Assembly (NCBI GenBank): GCA_000380225.1
Contig: KB904821.1
Coordinates: 2,950,399 to 3,014,398 of the forward strand
DNA: 64,000 nt
Direction of reading: 5' to 3'
From: a filamentous cyanobacterium ESFC-1
GTDB lineage: Bacteria > Cyanobacteriota > Cyanobacteriia > Cyanobacteriales > Spirulinaceae
Part shown: positions 8,541 through 16,787 of the stretch, piece by piece
How the letters are laid out: each line of letters opens with the position of its first letter
How positions within the stretch are numbered: the stretch's first letter is position 1
Position numbers and translations under genes: made by a program
The notes under the pieces: generated by a model
The model's input: the letters and a program-made list of their open reading frames with translations, nothing else
Told to the model about the DNA's origin: nothing
Databases searched by the model: none

Positions 8541-10058
8541 TCAATTCGCAGTATAGTAATAAGTCTTCGCTTCTTGTTCTAATTTTTGGATAGTATTTTT
8601 CCATCCTCTCAACTTATACTCTCGTTCTCGTTGCTTTTTAGCTGAGGGAGGAGTAAGACCTGTATCTGGATCGTACCCATTAAAATCTCGACTTAAACCC
8701 CGAAAGTAACGAATTCCTGAGTTAGGCCGAATACCCCGTTCTCGCAGCCATCTTTCTGCATAAACTTGCCAAAGGAAAACATGATCGTGAACTTCCCCGC
8801 CCAAACAGCGTAATCGCTTGACAGATAATCCCGAATTCATAAATAGCTTTTGCTCAATTTCTGGATTTTTCTGACGGCTAAATAGACGCATTTCACTTCC
8901 CGCACCTCGGAAAAACTCTACTACATAAAATTCGTCAAAGTCAAAAATACAAACTTCTGTTTCTTCACTACCATCAGAAGTTAAAAGTTCTACATCATAT
9001 CGAAGTTTTTGATTCAGCCAATTGGCTGATTCTTGGGGCAACAAAAATCGAAATCGCTCAAAACTCTGACTGTAATTTGACCAAAACCCTTTCCGACTCC
9101 TCAGTTGATTTATTTGATATTTGAGTTGTCTATGGGTAGAACTTTCTGGAATCGCATTGTTGAAGCGAGTTTGTAATTTAGCTAAAAGTACATCAACAAT
9201 TGTGACAAAATCACCCCAAGTCGCAGCATTGAGCCATTGCAGTAACTTAGTTTGAGCCTCATTAGAAAGGGAATGCCAGCGAGAATTAGCAGTGCGATGA
9301 CCGTAACTTTTGCGCAACCACTCAACTAAGCTTGGATAATTACTTCCCTTTTCAGGAGATACTCGTTTTAGTAATATTTCGACTTGTTCGGTTTGTGCTT
9401 CCCTCGACATTTGCTCAAAACAACTTATCAGCCAGTCGGGTTTCCATTTACTCGCAAATACCGTAACTGTTTCGTCAAGTGCTTTATCTACAATAGCGAT
9501 AGGTTGCGGTAGATTGAGTTGCTTGAGGAGGTCTTTGGGGGTGAGAGCGCGATCGCACGATATTTGAGTTATAGTATGATAATCTTGGGACGCGATCGCC
9601 TTGATAATGCGAATCAATAACTCATCCTTTTCGTCAGCAGAACTAAAAAGAATCGAAATATTATCAATTAGCGGTTGAGCCAGAATTGGCTCACGATGAC
9701 CCTGGATATAAAGCAACAATAATATCTGTTTGAGCCAAGCATCATTCCGCGCAATTTTCCAGATTTTCTTCGCAACTCGATGAGCTATTTCCGAATCTTT
9801 ACTATCCCATTCGTCTTTACTTTGCAGACAGAACACCCACTCAATGAATTGAATATCATCAGTTTTGTCTTGTTCAATTTTGAGAAAAATCTCCTCTAGA
9901 GTGTGCAGTGAATCAAACTCGATGTGAGCAAATTGTTGTAGCTTCGCAAAAGAACTAGAAATATCTAACTTTTGCGCTAACTGAGTCAATTGTAGAGAAT
10001 CGTGAGTAGCAACCTGGGGTAAAGATTTAGCCGATAAAGTCCTAAATTGATAGTTCAT
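8541..10058 (-). CDS. zorC: ZorC-like EH-signature protein of a Zorya-type operon
   Basis: A 505-aa soluble protein. The C-terminal half (about 235-440) shows the EH_Signature pattern: YPSLVEWLRKSYGHRT, SRWHSLSNEAQTKLLQWL, SRKGFWSNYS, a conserved Glu in FYVVEFFRGAG (E381) and conserved His residues in GEVHDHVFLWQVYAERWL (H424/H426). In type I Zorya, ZorC carries this domain and is reported to bind DNA. The ATG overlaps the zorB stop by 4 bp (ATGA) and is preceded by GGAGGAGC, so the two are translationally coupled. This is the last gene of the operon. The ZorD helicase expected next is absent; instead the next gene is a convergent Uma2 gene. Two HIP1 sites occur near 9550-9600, and otherwise none in the operon. 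Confidence 0.75.
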   Translation of the reverse strand: MNYQFRTLSAKSLPQVATHDSLQLTQLAQKLDISSSFAKLQQFAHIEFDSLHTLEEIFLKIEQDKTDDIQFIEWVFCLQSKDEWDSKDSEIAHRVAKKIWKIARNDAWLKQILLLLYIQGHREPILAQPLIDNISILFSSADEKDELLIRIIKAIASQDYHTITQISCDRALTPKDLLKQLNLPQPIAIVDKALDETVTVFASKWKPDWLISCFEQMSREAQTEQVEILLKRVSPEKGSNYPSLVEWLRKSYGHRTANSRWHSLSNEAQTKLLQWLNAATWGDFVTIVDVLLAKLQTRFNNAIPESSTHRQLKYQINQLRSRKGFWSNYSQSFERFRFLLPQESANWLNQKLRYDVELLTSDGSEETEVCIFDFDEFYVVEFFRGAGSEMRLFSRQKNPEIEQKLFMNSGLSVKRLRCLGGEVHDHVFLWQVYAERWLRERGIRPNSGIRYFRGLSRDFNGYDPDTGLTPPSAKKQREREYKLRGWKNTIQKLEQEAKTYYYTAN

Positions 10059-10795
10059 TCTTGCTCCTCCGTTTCCAAGGGTGTTTCATCAAGAAATTGC
10101 TCAATCTCTTGACCTCGAAACTGAAACCGAAAAGTCACTTTGCGGTCATTCTCATCATCAATATTTTGATTAGCTTCGACCTCTCCTCGTCCCGCAGCCA
10201 TAATTTTTTGCTCTAACTTTTGTTGATGTTCTTTATTTTCAAAATCAAGTTCGGAAAAAATATAATTGATGACAGCCATAGAGCGTGACTGACTTAACTT
10301 CATGTTGTCTTCATAACTTCCCTTAGAACTGGTATGACCTTCAATAATAACCCTCGTAATTTCATCTTCAAATTCAGGCTTAGAGAAAATTACCTTAGTA
10401 TATTCTGGAATAAAAGTTTTCAAAAGCTCTTTTCCAGCAGGCTTTAACTCTGCGCTGTTTTCGTCAAACAGGATACTATTACGAACACTGATATCTCCTG
10501 TTTCAGGTTCAACTTTAACATCAATATTATTCGCCTTCATTGCTCCTAAAACTGCCCCAATGACAATCTTAATTGACTCTCCTCTTTCTTCGAGTTGTTC
10601 TTCTTTTTCTCTAAGTTGTTCTTCTCTGGCTTTGAGTTGTTCTTCTCTGTCTTGAAGCTGAAATAAAACCACAATGAACAATAAAGCAAAAATCATGAGC
10701 AATCCAGACATCAAATCCCCAAAGGATAGCAAAATACTGGATGTATCTTCTTCGTCTGAATCTGGGGTGAGTCCCCAACCACTAAACTCATCCAT
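10055..10795 (-). CDS. zorB: ZorB-like MotB/OmpA-family stator subunit
   Basis: A 246-aa protein with a short cytoplasmic N-terminus and one transmembrane helix at about 21-48. Asp27 in SFGDLMSGLLMIFALLF sits at the start of the helix, the place of the proton-carrying Asp in MotB and ZorB. An Arg/Glu-rich coiled coil follows (about 49-75), then an OmpA/peptidoglycan-binding domain with IIEGHTSSKGSYEDNMKLS and QSRSMAVINYIF. This is the architecture of Zorya ZorB, which pairs with ZorA to form a proton-driven inner-membrane motor anchored to the cell wall. The start ATG is 2 bp past the zorA stop and has AGGAG upstream inside zorA. Confidence 0.85.
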   Translation of the reverse strand: MDEFSGWGLTPDSDEEDTSSILLSFGDLMSGLLMIFALLFIVVLFQLQDREEQLKAREEQLREKEEQLEERGESIKIVIGAVLGAMKANNIDVKVEPETGDISVRNSILFDENSAELKPAGKELLKTFIPEYTKVIFSKPEFEDEITRVIIEGHTSSKGSYEDNMKLSQSRSMAVINYIFSELDFENKEHQQKLEQKIMAAGRGEVEANQNIDDENDRKVTFRFQFRGQEIEQFLDETPLETEEQE

Positions 10796-10797
10796 TC

Positions 10798-12759
10798 TTA
10801 AACTCCTGTGGTATTACGATTATGACTTTCAGCACTCACTAAATAGTTGGCTGCTTGTAAAAGCTGATTTGAGATTTTGGTCGTTGCTTCGTCAGCTTGT
10901 TCAAAGAATTTTTGTTCAGAAGCAGAAGCGATTTCGAGATGTTTCACCAAGTGCTGATTGCTGGTTTCTAAACCTTCATTGAGACGCTCAATCAAGTTGC
11001 TATAAGCTTTCTCAACTTGTCTAGCTTCATCCCCAACAGTTCTCGATATTTCTTTTATTTGTTCGAGACGTTCTCCTGATGTCAAGCCAATCGCGTTGGC
11101 AAAGTGGCTTACATTTTTAACCGTTCCAGTCACTTTCTCTAAACTAACGTCTACTTGTTCGTTAAGAGTTTGACGGCGTTGATATTCGTCTGTAAAGGCT
11201 TGATTTAAGTTGTCTACAACTGCTGCAAGTCCTTGTCTTTGTTCTCCGAGGGATTCTTCTAGGAGTTGGTTTTGACTGCTGAAAAATTCCTGTAATGCTG
11301 ATTGGTAATTAAGTCGGAATTGTTCTAGCTCCTCCTGAACTGTCGTTCGAGTTTGTTGTAGCATCGTATCGATATTCGTCAAAGTTGCTGTCAGGTTTTC
11401 CCTGGCTGTATCCATCAGTTGAGAGGCTTCTTGACCTGCGGTGGTGATAGTCTCTGTTTGGGTTTGAATAATCTCAACGGTTCTGGTTTTGAAATCTTCC
11501 ATTAATTGCTGTTCGGTATCAGCTTGAGTTTTGAGGGCTGCTTGTAAGTCTTCGCGAATACCTCGGAAGGTTTGAGAGGCTTCATCTGCACTTTCTTTGA
11601 AGGCGTTTTTTTGAGACTCCATAGCTTCAACACTTTCCGCAACAGCCGTTTTAATTTCTGTTGCTACTTGTTCCATTACCCCTTGGGTGTCAGTTCTAAA
11701 TTCACTGAGGATTCCTTGTAGGTTGGTTGCGAAATCTTCTAATCGACCAAGAGTGTCTTTTTGGAAGTTTTGAATTGTGTCGATAGACTCAGCTAAACTC
11801 TGGGTGACTACTCCTAATTCGTCTTTGAGACTGCGTACTGCTTCGGACGCATCTGCGGTGAGTTGAGCGCTTGTTTTGAGTTCGTTGATAATGGGTTCAA
11901 TCAGTTGTTCCCGTTGTTCTGTAAATAACTGTTTGATAATTTCTGCGCCATTGTCCTCTTTTATCGCTTTCAGTTCTTTGAGTTCGTCGCGTATTTCTGT
12001 GAATACGGGAGACATAGCTTTACCAACTTCTTGACCAATGGCTTCGGAGGTCAAATTGCTTTGGTTTTGTACGAGTTGGCTCAAACTTTCTGCAACTTGA
12101 CCAATGCTTTCGGCGGCTTGGCTACTAGAATCTAAATTCAGACGAGATAGGAAATGACCAGGGGTTTCAAGGAAGGCAATTTTGTCTAATTCACTGCGTA
12201 AGTTTTTGACAGGTTTTCGCCGCGCTCGTTCTGTTAATGCGAGAGTAAAACTCAACAGACAACTGCAAATTAATCCCGCTAAAGAGCTTGAAAAGGCAGT
12301 TTTCATCCCTTCTAATAGAACGGTACTAGATTTCAATAGTTCTTCGCTGTTATCTGCTATGGTCTCAGTCGGAATTTCAGATAGTCCAGATTGCATCCCA
12401 TAGAATGTACCGATAACACCAATTGAAATCAAAATTCCAGGTACAAACCTCATCGAGCTTTTGGGTATGGAACGAGCCAGAATAGCTGGATATTTGAGTA
12501 AAATATAATGATTGTTTTCAACAGTTAAAGCAAATTCATTGCCTACCCTTTTGCCAAGAAAATGCTCCCTCAGCCAAGATGAATAACCTAAGTTAACCCG
12601 ATCTCGATCTTCTGCTTGATAGCGGTTTAATTCTTGCTTAAGATTAGCAATTTTGGGTTCAAGTTTTTGTTGAGAAATTGAATCTTTATAACGACGTAAT
12701 GACCTTAGTTCTATTGCTACGGCTACAACAAGTGCAATTACTATTATTATTTGAAACAC
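10798..12759 (-). CDS. zorA: ZorA-like MotA/TolQ/ExbB channel with long coiled-coil tail
   Basis: A 653-aa membrane protein with hydrophobic helices at about 2-17, 107-127 (PGILISIGVIGTFYGMQSG) and 155-175 (SSSLAGLICSCLLSFTLAL). These have the MotA/TolQ/ExbB channel pattern. A roughly 450-residue tail follows that is nearly all predicted coiled coil, rich in Glu, Gln and Thr. A long cytoplasmic tail is the hallmark of ZorA, where it is thought to relay a signal from the envelope into the cytoplasm. The start is GTG at 12759, supported by CAGGGAGA eight bases upstream. Spacing is 20 bp from the 110-aa gene and 2 bp to zorB. Confidence 0.82.
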   Translation of the reverse strand: MFQIIIVIALVVAVAIELRSLRRYKDSISQQKLEPKIANLKQELNRYQAEDRDRVNLGYSSWLREHFLGKRVGNEFALTVENNHYILLKYPAILARSIPKSSMRFVPGILISIGVIGTFYGMQSGLSEIPTETIADNSEELLKSSTVLLEGMKTAFSSSLAGLICSCLLSFTLALTERARRKPVKNLRSELDKIAFLETPGHFLSRLNLDSSSQAAESIGQVAESLSQLVQNQSNLTSEAIGQEVGKAMSPVFTEIRDELKELKAIKEDNGAEIIKQLFTEQREQLIEPIINELKTSAQLTADASEAVRSLKDELGVVTQSLAESIDTIQNFQKDTLGRLEDFATNLQGILSEFRTDTQGVMEQVATEIKTAVAESVEAMESQKNAFKESADEASQTFRGIREDLQAALKTQADTEQQLMEDFKTRTVEIIQTQTETITTAGQEASQLMDTARENLTATLTNIDTMLQQTRTTVQEELEQFRLNYQSALQEFFSSQNQLLEESLGEQRQGLAAVVDNLNQAFTDEYQRRQTLNEQVDVSLEKVTGTVKNVSHFANAIGLTSGERLEQIKEISRTVGDEARQVEKAYSNLIERLNEGLETSNQHLVKHLEIASASEQKFFEQADEATTKISNQLLQAANYLVSAESHNRNTTGV

Positions 12760-12779
12760 AATCGTATCTCCCTGCTAAT

Positions 12780-13112
12780 TTAATGTTGAATAAACTGTTG
12801 AAGTTCTTGTTCTGAAAGCACGTTACGAGCGACGCGGACGGGTAAATGAGCCGCATTCCAGTAAGGATTGGTAGGTTGGCGTAATATTAAGCCGTAAAGC
12901 TCTTCTCCTTGAGTATCTTGGTTATCGGTGTCTAGTTGTAGATAAACGCAGTCTGGAGCATACTGTCGCAGTAATCTGACTTGTAGACGAGCCTTGAGTT
13001 GAGATAGGGACTGAGAGATGCGGTTGAGACAGTCTCCCATCTCTGATGCTTCTTTCCAAGCTAGGTTGACGGCATTGATTTCTTTGACTAATTCTTCAAG
13101 ATTTGCGTTCAT
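12780..13112 (-). CDS. Unknown 110-aa protein, first gene of the Zorya-like operon
   Basis: Starting at ATG 13112 (MNANLEELVKEINAVNLAW), this encodes 110 residues: a helical, coiled-coil-like N-terminal half (LNRISQSLSQLKARLQVRLL), then a probably folded part ending PVRVARNVLSEQELQQFIQ. No family is recognised. It lies 20 bp upstream of zorA on the same strand, so co-transcription is likely. It is not one of the named Zorya components known to me. An in-frame TTG/GTG-type extension to about 13232 looks like noncoding leader. It could be a regulator, an accessory defence subunit or unrelated. There is no signal peptide or membrane segment. Confidence 0.65.
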   Translation of the reverse strand: MNANLEELVKEINAVNLAWKEASEMGDCLNRISQSLSQLKARLQVRLLRQYAPDCVYLQLDTDNQDTQGEELYGLILRQPTNPYWNAAHLPVRVARNVLSEQELQQFIQH

Positions 13113-13426
13113 GGAGGATGGATATACGAGAATCGGGAAGTGGTGAAACCATAGGGATGATGGCTTTTGACCGGAGAATGAGGCTCTAAACCTTACCCTA
13201 TCAGTCAACCTCTTTGTGTATAATTCCCACAATTTAAATGAAACTCACTACCCTACTCAAAAATAAAAATATCTGTAGTCATTTTTTTGACAACTGACCT
13301 GTCTGAGTTAATTAAATAAAGTCACAAAGGCAAAATTTTCTGAGATGCTGTGTTAAGTGATTCTACGGATAAGTCAGATTTTTGGCTCTAAGATAAAGGC
13401 TAAAAGCAAGATGATGGCAGAAACTA
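13113..13426. promoter_or_regulatory. Leader/promoter region of the Zorya-like operon
   Basis: This is AT-rich unique sequence upstream of the 110-aa gene and should carry the operon promoter. No operator palindrome or riboswitch fold is recognisable by eye. A MITE-like element begins at its right end. Confidence 0.4.
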
Positions 13427-13536
13427 AGCAGCAAGCAAAACAGTTAGGACGTTTGATTTGAAGTTTGCCCTCACCCCAACCCCTCTCCCACGGGAGAGGG
13501 ACTTATTTTTTAAGGATGAATATGTTGTCCTGACCA
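13427..13536. mobile_element. MITE-like TIR repeat, family B
   Basis: About 110 bp between CAAAACAGTTAGGACG and GTTGTCCTGACC, which form an imperfect inverted pair. The interior is TTTGCCCTCACCCCAACCCC followed by a short GGGAGAGGG hairpin, then TTATTTTTTAAGGATGAATA. An inverted, near-identical copy is at 36345-36454. It separates the Zorya-like operon from the esterase gene. Confidence 0.8.
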
Positions 13537-13555
13537 ATGTGGCAGGTGCTATACT

Positions 13556-14446
13556 CTACAAAAACAGTTTTAACGCATCTTCCATGCGGCCTGCCCAGGA
13601 TTGCTCATTATGCTGACCATTGGGGTCTTCGACAGTAAATAAGTTGACGCGATCGCGATAGCCAAATCGCTGCAACAACAAATCTCTCATTTCTCGCCCC
13701 CTCGCAGTCGCTCGTTCTTCGGTAAACTCATTATGCTGACCGCCATCGCGGACTAAACCCCAATCCAGGTAAATCTTGAGACGCTGTTGGGAAAGGGCGT
13801 TTTCCGTTTCTAATATCAGAGATGAGGCTGCCAAACTCAAGCCCCCACTGCCAAACAAGTTAAACGCTCCCGGATCGAGGGCGGAGTCTAGACCGACCCA
13901 AAAAGAGGGAGAAAACGCCATGACATTACCAAAGGCATCGGGGTACTTCGCGGCGGTGTAGAAGGCGGCCAAGCCCCCATGACCTGCCCCTGAGACGATG
14001 TTAGAAGCCCCGTTGCTGAGGGTACGGTAATGACGGTCGATAAAGCCTTTAAGGGGATTGGCCACATAAGCGGCGTAGTTGTCTAAACCGCCCCACTCAC
14101 TATCCCAAATCCGGGCGTGGGTGTATTCATAATCGCGATTCAGGGGCGCGATCGCGACCACAATCGACCGACGAATGGCATTCACCAGATACAATCGAGT
14201 CAGAATGGCAGCCAAATTCCAGGTTTTGCCGTAAGCCCCCCCCGGAAAAAAGAGCTTATCCCCATCGTTGCCATAAATAACCGGGAAAGCCTCCGACGTG
14301 ACTTCGTAGTTGCGCGGCAGAAATACATGAACTTGGCGAGGCTTGCCGTCTAGATTCAAGCAATCGTAGGTGTGAAAATAACCGCCCCAAAAACCCGGAT
14401 CGTGATACCATCCGGTTTGGTCGCCTTTCTGGAATTGTTCTGCCAT
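13556..14446 (-). CDS. Esterase-family alpha/beta-hydrolase fold protein lacking the nucleophile
   Basis: A 296-aa protein resembling the putative-esterase (Esterase D/PF00756) family: QVHVFLPRNYE, FPVIYGNDGDKLFF, SIVVAIAPLNRD, and KYPDAFGNVMAFSPSFWVG. The elbow expected as GHSMGG reads GAGHGG, placing Gly155 where the catalytic Ser should be. The normal hydrolytic mechanism is therefore not expected, unless another residue substitutes. It may be a binding protein or a pseudo-enzyme. No signal peptide. It lies 18 bp downstream of the DUF3082 gene on the same strand, so the two may be co-transcribed. Confidence 0.8.
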   Translation of the reverse strand: MAEQFQKGDQTGWYHDPGFWGGYFHTYDCLNLDGKPRQVHVFLPRNYEVTSEAFPVIYGNDGDKLFFPGGAYGKTWNLAAILTRLYLVNAIRRSIVVAIAPLNRDYEYTHARIWDSEWGGLDNYAAYVANPLKGFIDRHYRTLSNGASNIVSGAGHGGLAAFYTAAKYPDAFGNVMAFSPSFWVGLDSALDPGAFNLFGSGGLSLAASSLILETENALSQQRLKIYLDWGLVRDGGQHNEFTEERATARGREMRDLLLQRFGYRDRVNLFTVEDPNGQHNEQSWAGRMEDALKLFL

Positions 14447-14464
14447 CCGCTTTGCACTCTCAAG

Positions 14465-14788
14465 TTATCTTGGCTTATTTTCCGGCATGGCGGTATCTGA
14501 AGCAAAGACCTTTTTCCACAAAAGCTGCACCCCTAGGGCAAAAAGTCCCAAAGCCGAAAAGCCAAAAATCCCGGTGGCTAAAGTAGACATCCCTACAACC
14601 AAGGTACGGACGGCGATCGAGATTTTAATAGTCGTGACGTTATCGCTGTGGATGGGATGTTCGGCAAACACCGTGGCAATAGAGGAGGTGAGCAAATATA
14701 CCGCGATCGCGATACTGCCCGCAATTGCCGCCCCAATCCAACAAGAAATAAAGGTAACAGGCTTTTTGCCCGAATCAGAATCAGTCAT
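14465..14788 (-). CDS. DUF3082 membrane protein
   Basis: A 107-aa cyanobacterial-type protein with two hydrophobic segments (about 15-38, and 62-92 with TLATGIFGFSALGLFALGVQLLW). It matches the DUF3082 pattern, found in cyanobacteria and plastid-bearing organisms; function unknown. The intervening loop is probably exposed to one side of the membrane. The esterase-fold gene follows 18 bp downstream. Confidence 0.75.
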   Translation of the reverse strand: MTDSDSGKKPVTFISCWIGAAIAGSIAIAVYLLTSSIATVFAEHPIHSDNVTTIKISIAVRTLVVGMSTLATGIFGFSALGLFALGVQLLWKKVFASDTAMPENKPR

Positions 14789-15316
14789 CGTTGCAGTTTT
14801 ATAATCGGTGGTCTAGAGTTATTATGACTAAAAATGGTAATTGTCTTTTGTCCTTTGTCCTTTGTTGGGGGTTTAGAACTGAATCCATAACCTCAAAGCT
14901 AGAGATGGTGGGCGATGCCCACCCTACACTGCTGCCGGGGCGATGTTATTTGTCATTTGTCATTGGTCGTTTGTTATTGGTTATTCGCGATCGTTGAATC
15001 TCAAAATTCTCTTTTCAAGAAAGTTCCAAACCTGTGTAGGGGTAAGGCTTCGCGCGTACAATTTACAATCTTGGGAAATGACGATTTGATCCCGAATTTG
15101 ATTACCAAAACCCACTTATTGATTTAGTCCGCGAAAGTGGACTTTGCCCTGTTGGTTCCCCAGATTTTAATCTGCGGGCGGGCTGTCGATTCTTACTTTA
15201 GAATTACTATAAAATCTAAACTTGGACGGGGAAACCCCGCCCCTACAGGTAACTCTAATTTTTCCCCACTCCTCCCCCTCTCCCTTGTCTTCCCCCTTTC
15301 ACTACAGAAAAGCTGT
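14789..15316. repeat. Repeat-filled intergenic region
   Basis: This 528-bp region has no gene. It holds TTTGTCCTTTGTCCTTTG heptamers (about 14847-14865), CATTTGTCATTGG-type words (14948-14985), and a long decayed element related to family A (about 15005-15246). That element contains GTGTAGGGGTAAGGCTTCGC and ends in the palindromic GGACGGGG AAACCCCGCCCC module at 15224-15246. Open frames are translations of repeats. Confidence 0.65.
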
Positions 15317-16765
15317 CTATTCGTCGCCATCGCCTGACTTAGCGGGTTTGCGCCAAGTGGGAAGGACTTTCGGTTGGGGGGCGGTTTCGATCAGAACTTT
15401 GGGGTTGGGAGACGCAGCCGGGGCAGCAGTGGGTTGAGGGGCGGGTTGCGCTTCGGTTTGCAGGGTTTGGGCGACTTCGACGGCAGTTTCTAATTCTTGT
15501 ACGGTTTGGCGATATTGTTCGAGGGCTTGGGCATATTGGATTTGTTGTTCTAAGTCTTGGGTAGAGGAGAGTAAATCCCCTAAACCGTTGACGAGACGGC
15601 GTAAATTCTCGCGAAACGTGGGATCGCCGGTGAGTTCGTCTACTTCTGAGGTGATTTTACGGGTATTTTCAAAGGTTTCGCGGGCGGAGTCGAGGGTACG
15701 TTGGAGTTCGACAATGAGGGTCGGGTCGTTGAAGCTGGCGGTAATATCTCGTAGGTTGGCAGAGGCTTCGCTACTGTTGGCGATGAGGACTTCGAGGTCG
15801 TCAATTAACTGGGCGATCGCGTCTCGGTCGAGGGCGGCATTTAAGCCTTCTACAGTCGGGTTAAAGGTGATAATCAGGTCTTGTAAGCTATCGCTGGTTT
15901 CTTGAAGACTGGTGAGAGTTACGCTTAAGCTGGTACGATTTTCGTCAATTAATTGATTGAGATTACTAGAGAGTAGGTTTAAGTTTTGGGCGGTGCGTTG
16001 AAATTCAACGGCGGTTGCCGAAAACGTTTGAGCCGTTTGTCCGACTCCTTCTAGGGTTCCGGCGGCACGATTAGCGGCATCCCCAAGTTCGAGGGCGGTG
16101 GTACTAATGGCAACGGAGGTACGTTGGGCGGTGGTGGTGACTTGGGGGAGTTGTTGGCGGACTAATTGGGAGAGTTGCTGGAGTTCGTCGCTGAGTCGAT
16201 TGACTTCTACGGCGGTAACTTGGGCGGTATTGAGCAGATTATTGATATTTTCGGCAAATTCAGGACTGGCGTACACTTCACTAAGGCGGACGGTGCTAAC
16301 CAGTACGTCATCAAGGGTAGTCCCAGCTTCCCCTTGCAAACGATCGCGATCGCACACGATCGCCGTAGGGTCGCATTCTTCACTCACCGGACTGAGGGTT
16401 AGGGTCTGACTCGAAAGGGATTCGCGGGGAATAATGTCGATGGCAGTTTGGCTGATTAAACCCGATTGACTGGCTTGAAAGACTGAATCTTTGGGAATCA
16501 GCAAGTCTACCGAGGAGATTTCAAGCTGAACATCAATGCCGTTAGTTCCGGGTTCAATGGCGACAATTTTGCCGACATTTACGCCCCGGTAGCGCACTGG
16601 GGCCCCAACAGACATCCCGTTGGCATTATCAAACTCGACAGTGGCGTTGTAGCTGGTGCGACCAATATCTAAGCCTCGCAACCAGATCGTAATACCACCC
16701 AGCAATCCCAAGGCGACTAAAATGAGCAAACCCACCGAACCTTCTCGTATCGAACGCGATCGCAT
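15317..16765 (-). CDS. MlaD-family (MCE domain) lipid-transport protein
   Basis: A 482-aa protein with one N-terminal membrane anchor (EGSVGLLILVALGLLGGITIWL) and an MCE domain at about 35-115 (ATVEFDNANGMSVGAPVRYRG, VGKIVAIEPG). A long helical, coiled-coil-like periplasmic region follows, then a Pro/Ala-rich tail. It is the solute-binding or bridging subunit of an Mla-type ABC lipid transporter, anchored in the inner membrane and facing the periplasm. The start is set at ATG 16765 (MRSRSIREG); an upstream in-frame TTG adds only six residues. Twenty-two bp separate it from the ATPase gene, so an operon is likely. The permease (MlaE-type) is not in the window. Confidence 0.88.
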   Translation of the reverse strand: MRSRSIREGSVGLLILVALGLLGGITIWLRGLDIGRTSYNATVEFDNANGMSVGAPVRYRGVNVGKIVAIEPGTNGIDVQLEISSVDLLIPKDSVFQASQSGLISQTAIDIIPRESLSSQTLTLSPVSEECDPTAIVCDRDRLQGEAGTTLDDVLVSTVRLSEVYASPEFAENINNLLNTAQVTAVEVNRLSDELQQLSQLVRQQLPQVTTTAQRTSVAISTTALELGDAANRAAGTLEGVGQTAQTFSATAVEFQRTAQNLNLLSSNLNQLIDENRTSLSVTLTSLQETSDSLQDLIITFNPTVEGLNAALDRDAIAQLIDDLEVLIANSSEASANLRDITASFNDPTLIVELQRTLDSARETFENTRKITSEVDELTGDPTFRENLRRLVNGLGDLLSSTQDLEQQIQYAQALEQYRQTVQELETAVEVAQTLQTEAQPAPQPTAAPAASPNPKVLIETAPQPKVLPTWRKPAKSGDGDE

Positions 16766-16787
16766 GGTTTTTTTCCCCAACAATAAG

